From contig JAGZAC010000019.1 in NCBI GenBank assembly GCA_018370615.1, positions 1 to 12,283 on the forward strand: a DNA stretch of 12,283 nucleotides. The letters are read 5' to 3'. The first letter of the stretch is position 1; each line of letters starts with the position of its first letter. Below, in pieces: positions 1-7,244 of the stretch. The notes beneath the pieces are model-generated. The model was not told the DNA's origin, ran no database searches, and worked only from the letters and a program-made list of their open reading frames with translations. The stretch comes from Clostridiales bacterium (GTDB lineage Bacteria > Bacillota > Clostridia > Oscillospirales > CAG-272). The position numbers and the translations under genes are program-made.

Positions 1-27
1 AGTAATCTACGATAAAAGCCACCTCCT

Positions 28-116
28 AGGAGGTGGCTCGGCGGCTCACCTCATCAAAGCCTCCCCTGTGTAAGGGGAGGTGGCTTGCCGCAGGCAAGAC
101 GGAGGGGTTGTTTAGA
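28..116. repeat. Direct repeat copy 1 (89 bp)
   Basis: Nearly identical to 223-311, offset exactly 195 bases, with one difference (A at 99, T at 294). The copy spans both hairpins of the unit and the GGAGGGGTTGTTTAGA end. The near-identity suggests a recent local duplication or gene-conversion event. Confidence 0.93.
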
Positions 117-189
117 TGAAGCATAAAGAAACAATCCCCCTGTCAGCTTCGCTGACATCCCCCTTTGCACAAGGGGGACTTTTTAGTTT
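57..189 (-). repeat. Composite repeat, left inverted copy
   Basis: Read on the minus strand, this segment matches 3594-3743. It includes the non-hairpin linkers AAACTAAAAAGTCCCCCTT and TGTTTCTTTATGCTTCATCT, so the two are true copies of one composite unit rather than merely members of the same hairpin family. The right copy differs mainly by an extra hairpin module containing GATGCGCAGCATC. The pair flanks the ppx-ppk operon in inverted orientation. Confidence 0.88.
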
Positions 190-222
190 AAGCCGCGCGC
201 GAGAACTGCTGTACAGCCCTTA

Positions 223-311
223 AGGAGGTGGCTCGGCGGCTCACCTCATCAAAGCCTCCCCTGTGTAAGGGGAGGTGGCTTGCCGCAGGCAAGTCGGAGG
301 GGTTGTTTAGA
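223..311. repeat. Direct repeat copy 2 (89 bp)
   Basis: Second copy of 28-116. The T at 294 breaks no stem pairing, because it lies just after the CTTGCC/GGCAAG hairpin. The copy ends about 20 bases from the ppk stop codon. Confidence 0.93.
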
Positions 312-333
312 AAAACACAGCCGGCATATTATA

Positions 334-2451
334 CTACCTATGAAAAATCCGTCTGAGGGCACGCAGAATCCCTGGCGGCATTCCCTTTTCCTCTGAAGCC
401 GAAGCCGCACTTTTCTCTGCTTCCTCCATCAAATACTCCTGACTGTTCAGCGGCGTTTTCTTTTGATCCTTTTGCGTATATGTCCCGTCTGGCATCAAAA
501 CCCTTGCTTTGAGAGTATCGTACAGCTCCGCCTCAATGATCTTGTGGATTTTCTCACGAATTTTGCCGTCATATATGGGACAAGCAACCTCCACTCGCCG
601 TTCCGTATTTCGAGTCATAAAATCCGCAGAAGATATATACATCTTTTCCTCTGCCCCCGTTCCAAAGCAATAGATGCGGGAATGCTCCAAATACCGGCCG
701 ACGATGCTGAAAATTTGAATATTTTCCGTTTTTCCGGGGATTCCGGGAAGCAAGCAGCAAATCCCTCGGATGACCATCTGAATTTTTACTCCGGTGCAGG
801 ACGCCTGGGACAGCTTGTCAATAATCTGTGCATCGGTCAGGGAATTAATTTTGATAAAAATCCTGCCGCCTGTCCCCTTGGCAATCTCCCCTTCTATCAG
901 CGCCAGAATGGTGGATTTTAAAGCAACTGGCGCCACCAAAAAGTGACGGTATTCTCCTTGGAGATTGGCAATGGCCATGTTTTTGAAAAATTCCGCCGCA
1001 TCCTGACCGATCGACGGATGGGCAGTCAGCAGGGACAGGTCGGTATATAACCTGGCGGTGCTTTCGTTATAGTTCCCGGTACCCACCTGGGTGATATATT
1101 GAATTCCGCTCTTGCCCTTCATGGTAATCAGGCAAACCTTGGAATGAACCTTATAAAAATCAAAACCGTAGATGACAGTACAGCCTGCCTCCTCCAGCCG
1201 TTCTGCCCAGTCAATATTGTTCTGTTCGTCAAACCGCGCGCGCAGTTCAATCAGCACCGTTACCTCTTTCCCGTTTTCGGCAGCAGCACAGAGGTATTCC
1301 ACCAGCTTTGCGTGACTTGCCATCCGGTAAATGGTGATTTTGATGGAGACCACATGAGGATCCCCTGCCGCCTCCCTGACCATCTGCAAAAAAGGTTCCA
1401 TACTCTCAAAGGGGTAGGACAGCAAAATATCCTTTTTCTCCACCTGGCGAAGAATGCCTTCCTGTCGTTTCACCGTATCAGGCCAGACCGGTGCAAATTT
1501 GGGATAGGTCAAAGCGCTCTGCTTGGATTTGGAAACCTTGGACACCAGTCCGTAAACATAATCCATTTTCAGCGGCGCTTTTGTCCGGTAAATCTGTGCC
1601 GGAGACAACCCCAATTTCTCCATGAAGTAAGAGAAAAAATCTTCACTGATGGAAGAGGAAAGCTCCAGCCGAACCGGTGCCAGTCTCTTGCGCTGCCGCA
1701 GCACCTTTTTCATCCGCTTCCGAAAATCTGATTCGTCGGCAAACACCTCATCGTCCGGGTTGATGTCTGCGTTGCGGGTAACACAGAAGGCGACCTTTTC
1801 CAGAACAGTATAAGGCGCAAAAAGCTGCTCGGCATATTCTAGTACAATATTTTCCAGCCGGATGTAACGGGTCTCGCTCCCGGGGAAATAAAAAACATCG
1901 GGCAGGGACGGCGGCATCGGGAGCACACCGAAAATCACGTGATTTTTATGTCGAAGCATGACGCCGATATGAATCACATCGTTGGCAAGATGGGGAAACG
2001 GGTGATGTGTATCTACAATTTGCGGAGAAAGGACAGGCTGCACAGACGCCTTATAAAACTGCCGGACGCTTTTCCTTTCATTTTTCTCCAATTCGCCGTA
2101 TGTTAGATGATAAATCCCGTAGACACGCAGCTGCTGCTCCACGTTTTCAAAAACCTTGTCACGCTTTTTGCAAAGAGGACGAACAGCTTCAAATATCCGC
2201 TCCAGCTGTTCGCCGGGCGTCATGCCGGATTTATTGTCTATCAGATCCTCTTTCACACTCATCATGTCGAAAAGACTGCCGACTCGGATCATGAAAAACT
2301 CATTTAAATTACTGGTAAAAATCGCAATAAACTTTAGCCTCTCCAGGAGAGGGACCGACTCGTCCATTGCTTCCGACAAAACACGGTCATTGAAACGCAG
2401 CCAGGAAAGCTCCCGATTTTGCGTGAACCCTTTCCGATACAGCGCGTTCAC
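334..2451 (-). CDS. ppk1: Polyphosphate kinase PPK1
   Basis: PPK1 reversibly moves the terminal phosphate of ATP onto a growing inorganic polyphosphate chain, usually at the inner face of the membrane. At 705 residues the protein has the normal family length (about 690-720). The N-terminal domain starts with the typical RELSWLRFN (13-21) and SNLNEFFMIRVG (47-58). The catalytic part shows R376 (IYRMAS), R406 (RARFDE), the H436 of KVHSKV that should become phosphorylated, and H590 of LEHSRIY. These correspond to E. coli R375, R405, H435 and H592. The start is GTG, overlapping the upstream ppx stop as GTGA (2448-2451), with GGAG-type ribosome binding sequence inside the end of ppx, so translational coupling is likely. 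The C-terminal tail after about residue 655 is acidic/basic mixed and less conserved. Nothing essential is missing. Confidence 0.97.
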   Translation of the reverse strand: MNALYRKGFTQNRELSWLRFNDRVLSEAMDESVPLLERLKFIAIFTSNLNEFFMIRVGSLFDMMSVKEDLIDNKSGMTPGEQLERIFEAVRPLCKKRDKVFENVEQQLRVYGIYHLTYGELEKNERKSVRQFYKASVQPVLSPQIVDTHHPFPHLANDVIHIGVMLRHKNHVIFGVLPMPPSLPDVFYFPGSETRYIRLENIVLEYAEQLFAPYTVLEKVAFCVTRNADINPDDEVFADESDFRKRMKKVLRQRKRLAPVRLELSSSISEDFFSYFMEKLGLSPAQIYRTKAPLKMDYVYGLVSKVSKSKQSALTYPKFAPVWPDTVKRQEGILRQVEKKDILLSYPFESMEPFLQMVREAAGDPHVVSIKITIYRMASHAKLVEYLCAAAENGKEVTVLIELRARFDEQNNIDWAERLEEAGCTVIYGFDFYKVHSKVCLITMKGKSGIQYITQVGTGNYNESTARLYTDLSLLTAHPSIGQDAAEFFKNMAIANLQGEYRHFLVAPVALKSTILALIEGEIAKGTGGRIFIKINSLTDAQIIDKLSQASCTGVKIQMVIRGICCLLPGIPGKTENIQIFSIVGRYLEHSRIYCFGTGAEEKMYISSADFMTRNTERRVEVACPIYDGKIREKIHKIIEAELYDTLKARVLMPDGTYTQKDQKKTPLNSQEYLMEEAEKSAASASEEKGMPPGILRALRRIFHR

Positions 2452-3359
2452 TCGGATTTCTCCTTTTCCGCCAGGCGCTGCATCAGATATCCTTCCCGGA
2501 CGCCATAGCGGCTGGTCACAAAGCTGGTTGTCCCAAAAAATTTTGCAATGGTCTGAAAAACCAGCAAACCAGGTACCAGCGTGTGCACTCTGTCCGGAGA
2601 AGTGCGGAGAATCTCCTGCAGCAATTCCTTTGGATCGTCTTCTATTGCCGAAAGAAATTCCTTAAGCTGCAGACGGGTGTATTCATTGCTGTCGCCTAAA
2701 TCGTATTTTTTCCGCATCAAAAGCTGCGCCGCCCGGGCAGTCCCTCCGACGCTGTAGATTGGCTGTGCCGGAAGTGCTTCTGCTGGGAAAGAAAGTACCT
2801 GCAGCTGCTCCCGCACGGCTTTTTTTATACGCTGAGCCTCCTTTTTTGTAGGAATCAGCCTTTTAACATACGTTTTGTACAAATTCAGGGAACCCAAGGG
2901 AATAGACGCAGCAAATACAATTTTTTGGTCTTCAAAAAAGGTCAGCTCCGTGCTGCCGCCGCCTACGTCCACCAGCAGGCCGCTGTCGCCGATTCCGTCC
3001 TGCAAGGCGCCGTAATAGTCCATCACCGCTTCCTCTTCTCCGGTCAGCACCTGGACCTTCAGACCGCATTTTTCCTGAATAAGGGAGACGATTTCCTCTC
3101 CGTTGGCGCTGTTGCGAAGTGCGGCCGTTCCAAAGGGAAAAACACACGTCGGCTGGATATACTTTAAAATAACCCCGATGTCCGTCAAAGCGTCCAGCAA
3201 AACCTGAATTCCTTCCGGCTGAATGCTGTTCGTCTCATCGATATACCCGGCCAGACCTACCGCATATTTTTTATTCAGCATAGGCCGGGGCCTATCTTCC
3301 TCCATTAGATAAATGACCAAACGGATCGTATTGGAACCAATATCAATCACAGCCCACAT
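2448..3359 (-). CDS. ppx: Exopolyphosphatase, Ppx/GppA family
   Basis: Enzymes of this family remove terminal phosphates from polyphosphate, or the 5' phosphate of pppGpp. From the ATG at 3359 the protein has 303 residues and opens directly with the first phosphate loop, IDIGSNTIRL (5-14). Further family motifs are FGTAALRNS (76-84), LTGEEEA (105-111, holding the likely catalytic glutamate), the second loop DVGGGSTEL (131-139), SVGGTARA (203-210) and SRYGVREGYL (283-292). It is the short two-lobed ASKHA-fold form without the C-terminal HD domain of the long E. coli type. A longer reading from a TTG at 3398 has no family support, since MWAVIDIGSN is the usual N-terminus. It is first gene of the operon and overlaps ppk1 by 4 nt. 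Specificity for polyphosphate over pppGpp is inferred from the neighbour. Confidence 0.93.
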   Translation of the reverse strand: MWAVIDIGSNTIRLVIYLMEEDRPRPMLNKKYAVGLAGYIDETNSIQPEGIQVLLDALTDIGVILKYIQPTCVFPFGTAALRNSANGEEIVSLIQEKCGLKVQVLTGEEEAVMDYYGALQDGIGDSGLLVDVGGGSTELTFFEDQKIVFAASIPLGSLNLYKTYVKRLIPTKKEAQRIKKAVREQLQVLSFPAEALPAQPIYSVGGTARAAQLLMRKKYDLGDSNEYTRLQLKEFLSAIEDDPKELLQEILRTSPDRVHTLVPGLLVFQTIAKFFGTTSFVTSRYGVREGYLMQRLAEKEKSE

Positions 3360-3402
3360 GATGTTTCTCGCTTTCCAGATTTGTATATTTGCATTCAATA
3401 TA

Positions 3403-3430
3403 ATTATATCCAGATAACATCAAATCTAAA
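3403..3430 (-). promoter_or_regulatory. Putative promoter of ppx-ppk1
   Basis: On the minus strand a TATAAT box (3403-3408) lies 16 nt after TTTAGA (3425-3430). Transcription would start near 3396, giving a leader of roughly 37 nt before the chosen ppx ATG at 3359. That supports the shorter ppx start, because the TTG at 3398 would fall at or before the transcript start. The -35 match is weak. Confidence 0.5.
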
Positions 3431-3470
3431 GCGAGCGCTTGTAAAATTGTTGTAAAATCGCGGGCAGACG

Positions 3471-3822
3471 AAACAACCCCTCCGTCTCGCCTACGGCGAG
3501 CCACCTCCCCTTACACAGAGGAGGCTTTAAGATATAGGGCTGCTGTGCCATCTCCCTAGGAGTTGCGCAGCAACTCCCATACAGGGGAGGCTTAAACTAA
3601 AAAGTCCCCCTTGTGGGGAGATGCGCAGCATCTCCGCGGGATTGTCAGCGAAGCTGACAGGGGGATTGTTTCTTTATGCTTCATCTAAACAACCCCTCCG
3701 TCTCGCCTACGGCGAGCCACCTCCCCTTACACAGGGGAGGCTTGGGCTTGTTTAGGCTCCCTTGTGTGGGAGATGCGCAGCATCTCCGGGGGCATGGTGG
3801 CGTAGCCACCTGGGGGATTGTA
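3471..3822. repeat. Intergenic hairpin repeat block 2
   Basis: This non-coding stretch between ppx and the 208-residue protein is made of linked hairpin units. It starts AAACAACCCCTCCG, then CTCGCC-TAC-GGCGAG, then a CCTCCCCTTACACAG hairpin. There follows a linker GCTTTAAGATATAGGGCTG, a unit with AGTTGCGCAGCAACT, the composite copy at 3594-3743, and a last unit with GATGCGCAGCATC and GGTGGC-GTA-GCCACC ending GGGGGATTG. The linker and the AGTTGCGCAGCAACT unit recur almost unchanged in block 3 (about 4750-4820). Confidence 0.9.
3594..3743 (+). repeat. Composite repeat, right inverted copy
   Basis: Matches the reverse complement of 57-189 including unstructured linkers, and so forms the right side of an inverted pair about 3.4 kb apart around ppx-ppk1. 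Compared with the left copy it has an added GATGCGCAGCATC hairpin module. Its CTCGCC-TAC-GGCGAG stem replaces CTTGCC-GCA-GGCAAG with pairing kept. Confidence 0.88.
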
Positions 3823-3852
3823 ACACAGCATGATGCTGCCGTATTCTCTTAT

Positions 3853-4479
3853 TCAGTCATACAGAAAACGGTTTTCGCTATCGTAAAACCTATAACTGAT
3901 TGTATCAATGGCGTTACGGGGGGGGAGTTCAATAAAATAATAGTCTTTTTCTCCCACATTATATGTTCCTACCAGAACATCATTTACGTAGAACTCTATC
4001 TTATCAACATTTTCATCCAATATTTTCCCATAGTAGCGGGTCGGCTTTTCAGCATATATATCCACAGACGCATTTCTGGAAGCCTCCGCAATATCCACGG
4101 TATCATACTGGGTCGTCTGAAAATCTTTTACATAATATGTATTGAAATTTTTCCCAATTTGTGCATAGCCGAAAAATACACTTCGCTCTATCACATCCTT
4201 GGGCATTTCATTTATACTAGGATCTCCTTCTAGAGGCTGATACTCAAAAAAGACAAAAAATTGACCGTTCTGGACAAAGGGATCGCAGGATGTAATATCC
4301 ATTTTTTGCGCAGGACCATACTCCTGTAAAATATCTTCTGCCGCCTCATTTAAATATGCAACATCAAAATTTTCTATACTTGCATAATTTTTCTGGATTA
4401 TGATAAATACAAGAAAGCATACGCTCATTAAAAGTAAGACCAGGATACTCCATAATAGAACACGTGTTCTTTTACTCAT
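3853..4479 (-). CDS. Membrane-anchored protein of unknown function
   Basis: I do not recognise this 208-residue protein. It starts with basic residues (SKRTR) followed by one strongly hydrophobic segment at about 7-28. It is therefore probably anchored in the membrane, with about 180 residues outside. The outer part is acidic and rich in aromatic and beta-prone stretches (for example FFVFFEYQPL near 74-83 and KIEFYVNDVLVGTYNVG near 160-176) and has no obvious catalytic motif. The ATG is well supported by AGGAGG (4488-4493) eight bases upstream and by a near-consensus promoter further up. It stands alone between repeat blocks 2 and 3. An extracytoplasmic or lipoprotein-like accessory role is possible, but no lipobox is seen and no function is assigned. 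Confidence 0.82.
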   Translation of the reverse strand: MSKRTRVLLWSILVLLLMSVCFLVFIIIQKNYASIENFDVAYLNEAAEDILQEYGPAQKMDITSCDPFVQNGQFFVFFEYQPLEGDPSINEMPKDVIERSVFFGYAQIGKNFNTYYVKDFQTTQYDTVDIAEASRNASVDIYAEKPTRYYGKILDENVDKIEFYVNDVLVGTYNVGEKDYYFIELPPRNAIDTISYRFYDSENRFLYD

Positions 4480-4560
4480 ACCTCATGCCTCCTATTTAAA
4501 ATTATGATTTTACATCATCCCGCCTAACTTAATTTTTAGTTGGATTTTACTCCTACTTTT

Positions 4561-4589
4561 AGTATACTTGTCGTTTCCACGTTTGTCAA
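4561..4589 (-). promoter_or_regulatory. Strong sigma-A type promoter
   Basis: On the minus strand a perfect TTGACA (4584-4589) is followed by a 17-nt spacer and TATACT (4561-4566). It lies about 80 nt upstream of the ATG at 4479. It is the best promoter match on the minus strand of this window. Confidence 0.8.
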
Positions 4590-4603
4590 CTATTCACGTG
4601 GAA
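4575..4603. promoter_or_regulatory. Inverted repeat around the -35 box, possible operator
   Basis: TTCCACG (4575-4581) and CGTGGAA (4597-4603) are perfect 7-bp inverted arms with a 15-nt gap. They bracket the TTGACA of the promoter for the 208-residue protein. A dimeric repressor bound here would block the promoter. This position suggests an operator, but no regulator is identified. Confidence 0.45.
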
Positions 4604-4604
4604 T

Positions 4605-4966
4605 TACACAGCAATCCCCTCCCAAGGAAGGCTCAAAATAAAAAGGCTCCCTTGTGTAAAGGGAGCTCCCGCGAAGCGGGTGAGGGATTGTTCCCTCCTT
4701 TACAACCCTTCCGTCTCGCCTACGGCGAGCCACCTCCCCTCCCAGGGGAGGCTTTAAGATATAGGGCTGCCGTGTCACCTCCCTAGGAGTTGCGCAGCAA
4801 CTCCCAAACAGGGGTGGCTTAAATAAAAAAGTCCCCCTTGTGTAAAGGGGGATGTCTCCGCGTATGCGGAGACAGGGGGATTGTTCCTCTTCACAACCCC
4901 TCAGTCGTTCTAACGAACGACAGCACCCCAGGAGTTGCACAGCAAGTCCCTTCCAGGGGGGCTTTG
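4605..4966. repeat. Intergenic hairpin repeat block 3
   Basis: A non-coding run of units, in order: a partial one at about 4605-4630; GCTCCCTTGTGTAAAGGGAGC with CCCGC-GAA-GCGGG; CTCGCC-TAC-GGCGAG with CCTCCCCTCCCAGGGGAGG; AGTTGCGCAGCAACT; a unit with TGTCTCCGC-GTAT-GCGGAGACA; and a GTCGTTC/GAACGAC unit followed by a decayed AGTTGCACAGCAAGT. Long translations across this block and its relatives are rich in arginine and glycine, and I treat them as artefacts. Confidence 0.9.
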
Positions 4967-4976
4967 GTTTGTATAA

Positions 4977-5010
4977 AAACAGCCGCTTACCAAATGATAA
5001 GCGGCTGTTT
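4977..5010 (-). terminator. Intrinsic terminator after ECF unit 1
   Basis: A perfect 13-bp stem (AAACAGCCGCTTA against TAAGCGGCTGTTT) with an 8-nt loop. On the minus strand it is followed by TTTTTAT, a proper U-tract. It lies about 45 nt after the stop of the 315-residue protein, so it should end the sigma/partner transcript before repeat block 3. Confidence 0.9.
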
Positions 5011-5054
5011 CCGAATGCATAATTCATGCGAAGTAAAGCCTCGATGGAAGCGCA

Positions 5055-6002
5055 TTAATGCTGCTTCTCTATTTTTTCAAGGATATCCTTCAGCAGGTCT
5101 TCTCTGGGAACACAATCGCTGCTCCTGATTGCTGCAACAATTTGCCTCTTGCTGACCGAGGAGCCCTGGCGGGCGCTGCTTACACCTTCCGCATCTATAC
5201 CGGCGAAAGCCGGACGCGCCTGTCGCCGAAACAGAAAGAACCATGCGCCTGTCAGTAAACCGATGCACAAAACAACAACCAGAGGCCAGTACCAGTTCAG
5301 ATGCTGCTCCTGCTGCCCGGCTGCTGTCGTTCCTCCGCTCTGCATGCCCAATGCGCCCTCATTTGCCGATATATAATCCTCATACAGCCCAGGTGACTGC
5401 ACAAAGGAAAGAATCGGCGAATCGAAAACATTTTCCCTGAACCAGGCAATCTCTTCTTCATTGCAATCACGCATGCGTATTTCAACTCTGTTATTTGATG
5501 TGTCTTCAGCAATAGAATCAATATGGTCGAAAATATCCGGTCTTTCATTAGTAATAGCAGCAAGCGTATCCATGGTAGCAGTTATTTCATTGTGTGAAAA
5601 TTCTACATACTCAACGATGATATTCCGTTCTGCTATCAAATTGTCCACGGCAGTCCTCAGGTCAACATCACTTGTCTGGGCATCCGTTACCAATTGCACA
5701 ACCATGTTGCCGTCGTCATTGTAATAGATCCCACCGATAAAATCAGGGTACACAGGCTCTCCTGATTCGTTTTTAGGAAACAACGCCATCAATGCTTCAT
5801 CATTTTCTTGCGCCCGGTATAGGTTTTTCGCAAATTCTTCTCCACGATCTTCAACCAAATCTTTGTAAAACTCATCAAAAGCTTCGTCCGTGTCTTGCAC
5901 ATAACCACCATCTTCCGCTCCCACAGTCAAAACCGCCTGACTTGAAAAAAATAAAGCAATTGTAAAACATACAGTAAGCACCGCGCAAAATCGTTTTTTC
6001 AT
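5055..6002 (-). CDS. Single-pass membrane partner of ECF sigma factor
   Basis: This 315-residue protein is encoded right after an ECF sigma gene (ATGA overlap 5999-6002, AGGAGG at 6009-6014 inside the sigma 3' end), so it is the likely regulator or effector of that sigma factor. It has an N-terminal signal peptide (about 1-29, possible cut after VGA), a roughly 207-residue outer domain, one transmembrane helix (about 237-258, WYWPLVVVLCIG) followed by RR, and a 57-residue cytoplasmic tail ending in a charged helix. This is the reverse of a classical anti-sigma factor, in which the sigma-binding domain is N-terminal. The outer part has FIGGIYYNDDGNMVVQLVTD (88-107) and NNRVEIRM (170-177). This pattern reminds me of prodomains of S1-type secreted proteases, but no protease domain follows. 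Function as anti-sigma factor is inferred from position only. Confidence 0.8.
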   Translation of the reverse strand: MKKRFCAVLTVCFTIALFFSSQAVLTVGAEDGGYVQDTDEAFDEFYKDLVEDRGEEFAKNLYRAQENDEALMALFPKNESGEPVYPDFIGGIYYNDDGNMVVQLVTDAQTSDVDLRTAVDNLIAERNIIVEYVEFSHNEITATMDTLAAITNERPDIFDHIDSIAEDTSNNRVEIRMRDCNEEEIAWFRENVFDSPILSFVQSPGLYEDYISANEGALGMQSGGTTAAGQQEQHLNWYWPLVVVLCIGLLTGAWFFLFRRQARPAFAGIDAEGVSSARQGSSVSKRQIVAAIRSSDCVPREDLLKDILEKIEKQH

Positions 6003-6508
6003 TCTTTTCCTCCTAAAATACGTTGTAATTGTTTGATGGCCTTTCTATAAGCCCATAACACCGTCCCCATAGGAAGCTCCATAATATTTGCAATTTCCCG
6101 AAATTTCAAATCCCCATTGACATGCATCGTTACTATTTCCAGCTCCCGTGCGGGCAATGCTTTGATTGCCGCTTCGATGTCCATCCTTTGGTCCATGTCG
6201 CCCGCCTGATGAGATACTGTCCTTTCGGCCAGCTCCAAATCGTCATACCGCTTTGTTTTCCGCAAGCCGTCCAGCGCCAGATTGTGTGCCATCCGGCACA
6301 AATACGCGCGGGAATTCCCCTGGGGCACAGGCGGCGATACATACAGCTTTAAAAACAGCTCCTGCAGGATGTCTTCAGAAAGGTCCCTCTCCCGTGTAAT
6401 ACGCAAAATAATCGTAAACAAGGGGGTTTTCATTTCATGATATAAAGCTTCAAATGCTGTTATATCGCCGCCTCGGATTCCATGAAGCCATTTCTGTAAA
6501 TCGTCCAT
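5999..6508 (-). CDS. ECF-type RNA polymerase sigma factor (unit 1)
   Basis: A 169-residue group IV sigma factor that would direct RNA polymerase to a small set of stress or envelope promoters. Region 2 covers about 18-86, with the typical DILQELFLKLYV (46-57) and RAYLCRMAHNLALDGLRK (67-84). Region 4 covers about 112-164 with ALPARELEIV and the helix-turn-helix FREIANIMELPMGTVLWAYR (136-155). There is no C-terminal extension. The ATG at 6508 has a GAAAGG ribosome site (6520-6525). The 3' end encodes GGKE and doubles as the AGGAGG site for the next gene, so the two are translated together. The target promoters are unknown. Confidence 0.94.
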   Translation of the reverse strand: MDDLQKWLHGIRGGDITAFEALYHEMKTPLFTIILRITRERDLSEDILQELFLKLYVSPPVPQGNSRAYLCRMAHNLALDGLRKTKRYDDLELAERTVSHQAGDMDQRMDIEAAIKALPARELEIVTMHVNGDLKFREIANIMELPMGTVLWAYRKAIKQLQRILGGKE

Positions 6509-6539
6509 ACTAGCAATTACCTTTCAAGAAAGTTTTTTT

Positions 6540-6568
6540 ATTTTACCATCCTCTTACCTTCTTTGCAA
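6540..6568 (-). promoter_or_regulatory. Putative promoter of ECF unit 1
   Basis: On the minus strand TTGCAA (6563-6568), a 17-nt spacer, and TAAAAT (6540-6545) with an extended TGG just before it. The predicted start near 6532 gives a 24-nt leader to the sigma ATG. It looks like a housekeeping promoter; no clear ECF-type autoregulatory promoter was found. Confidence 0.55.
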
Positions 6569-6698
6569 GGGCGTTGAAAGCTCCCTTCGTATAATAAGAC
6601 GTTTCGAATGAATCACTTTATTGGCGCCTTGGAAAAATTTTTTACTGACAAAAACTGCAGCAAAATGGTTTTAAACGAAAATTTTTCTCCTGAGTAGA

Positions 6699-7244
6699 GC
6701 AGCTCTGGCAGCCAATCCCGCAAGGCGCATTGAGGGATTGCTTGTCGAACAACCCCTCCGACTTGCCTGCGGCAAGCCACCTCCCCTTGCACAGGGGAGG
6801 CTTACGTTGAAAAGGCTCCCTTGTAGGGAGATGCGCGGCATCTCCGGGGGCATGGCAACATTATTTTTGTCTTTTAGGCTCCCTTGTGTAAAGGGAGCTG
6901 GCGGCAAAGCCGCCTGAGGGATTGTTCCCTCCTTTACAACCCCTCCGTCTCGCCTGCGGCGAGCCACCTCCCCTTACACAGGGGAGGCTCACATTAAAAG
7001 GGCCCCCGTGTGGGGAGATGCGCGGCATCTCCGGGGGCATGGCAACATTATTTTGTCTTTTAGGCTCCCTTGTGTAAAGGGAGCTGGCGGCAAAGCCGCC
7101 TGAGGGATTGTTCCCTCCTTTACAACCCCTCCGTCTCGCCTACGGCGAGCCACCTCCCCTTGCACAGGGGAGGCATGAATCAAGAAGGTTCCCCTTGTGT
7201 AAAAGGAGGATTGTTTTTGCGTATGCAAAAACTGGGGGATTGTT
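6699..7244. repeat. Intergenic hairpin repeat block 4
   Basis: This is the largest repeat block, separating ECF unit 1 from the small sigma-like ORF. It holds a decayed unit at its left end (CAATCCCGCAAGGCGCATTGAGGG), a tandem duplication of about 187 bp (6751-7123) plus a partial third copy, and a last unit with GTTTTTGC-GTAT-GCAAAAAC (7213-7232) ending in GGGGGATTGTT. About 130 bases before it (6570-6698) hold nothing I can identify. Confidence 0.9.
6751..7176. repeat. Tandem duplication, ~187-bp period
   Basis: The motif AACCCCTCCG starts at 6751, 6938 and 7124, giving periods of 187 and 186 bases. Units 1 and 2 share hairpins and also the linker GGGGGCATGGCAACATTATT and the GGCGGC-AAA-GCCGCC unit. 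The third copy is partial and diverges after the GGGGAGGC hairpin (about 7172). Differences fall in loops or in paired stem positions, for example CTTGCC/GGCAAG against CTCGCC/GGCGAG. Confidence 0.9.

Larger units (their letters stand above)
17..311. repeat. Intergenic hairpin repeat block 1
   Basis: This block fills the space downstream of the polyphosphate kinase stop codon. It begins with a perfect 22-nt palindrome (17-38) centred on TCCTAGGA. It then holds two direct copies of an 89-bp segment (28-116 and 223-311, one mismatch at 99/294), with an inverted-orientation unit between them (about 126-181). Each unit carries one G/C-rich hairpin with a TGTGTAA or TTGCACAA loop, a second short hairpin such as CTTGCC-GCA-GGCAAG, and an end reading GGGGTTGTTT. 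No coding potential is credible here. The block may provide the 3' end of the ppx-ppk transcript, which is inference. Confidence 0.9.

Noticed and set aside
1..320. CRISPR array
   Set aside because: The repeats are imperfect, of variable spacing, contain internal hairpins and conserved linkers rather than unique spacers, and no cas gene is near.
1099..1731. 210-codon plus-strand ORF opposite ppk1
   Set aside because: It lies wholly antisense to a clear PPK1 coding region and has no recognisable features; treated as a frame shadow.
3360..3398. N-terminal extension of Ppx from a TTG at 3398
   Set aside because: The family N-terminus begins at the ATG at 3359, and the predicted transcript start is near 3396.
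3826..3838. CAGCATGATGCTG hairpin after the 208-residue protein as a terminator
   Set aside because: The stem is only 6 bp with a 1-nt loop and no U-tract on the minus strand (TGTTACAATC).
4590..5027. 145-codon ORF on the minus strand across block 3, and similar arginine-rich ORFs at 6671-6967, 6989-7228 and 10239-10421
   Set aside because: They are translations of the hairpin repeats (the recurrent ARRRRDGG and VVKEGTIP strings come from the repeat sequence), lack consistent ribosome sites, and differ only as the repeats do.
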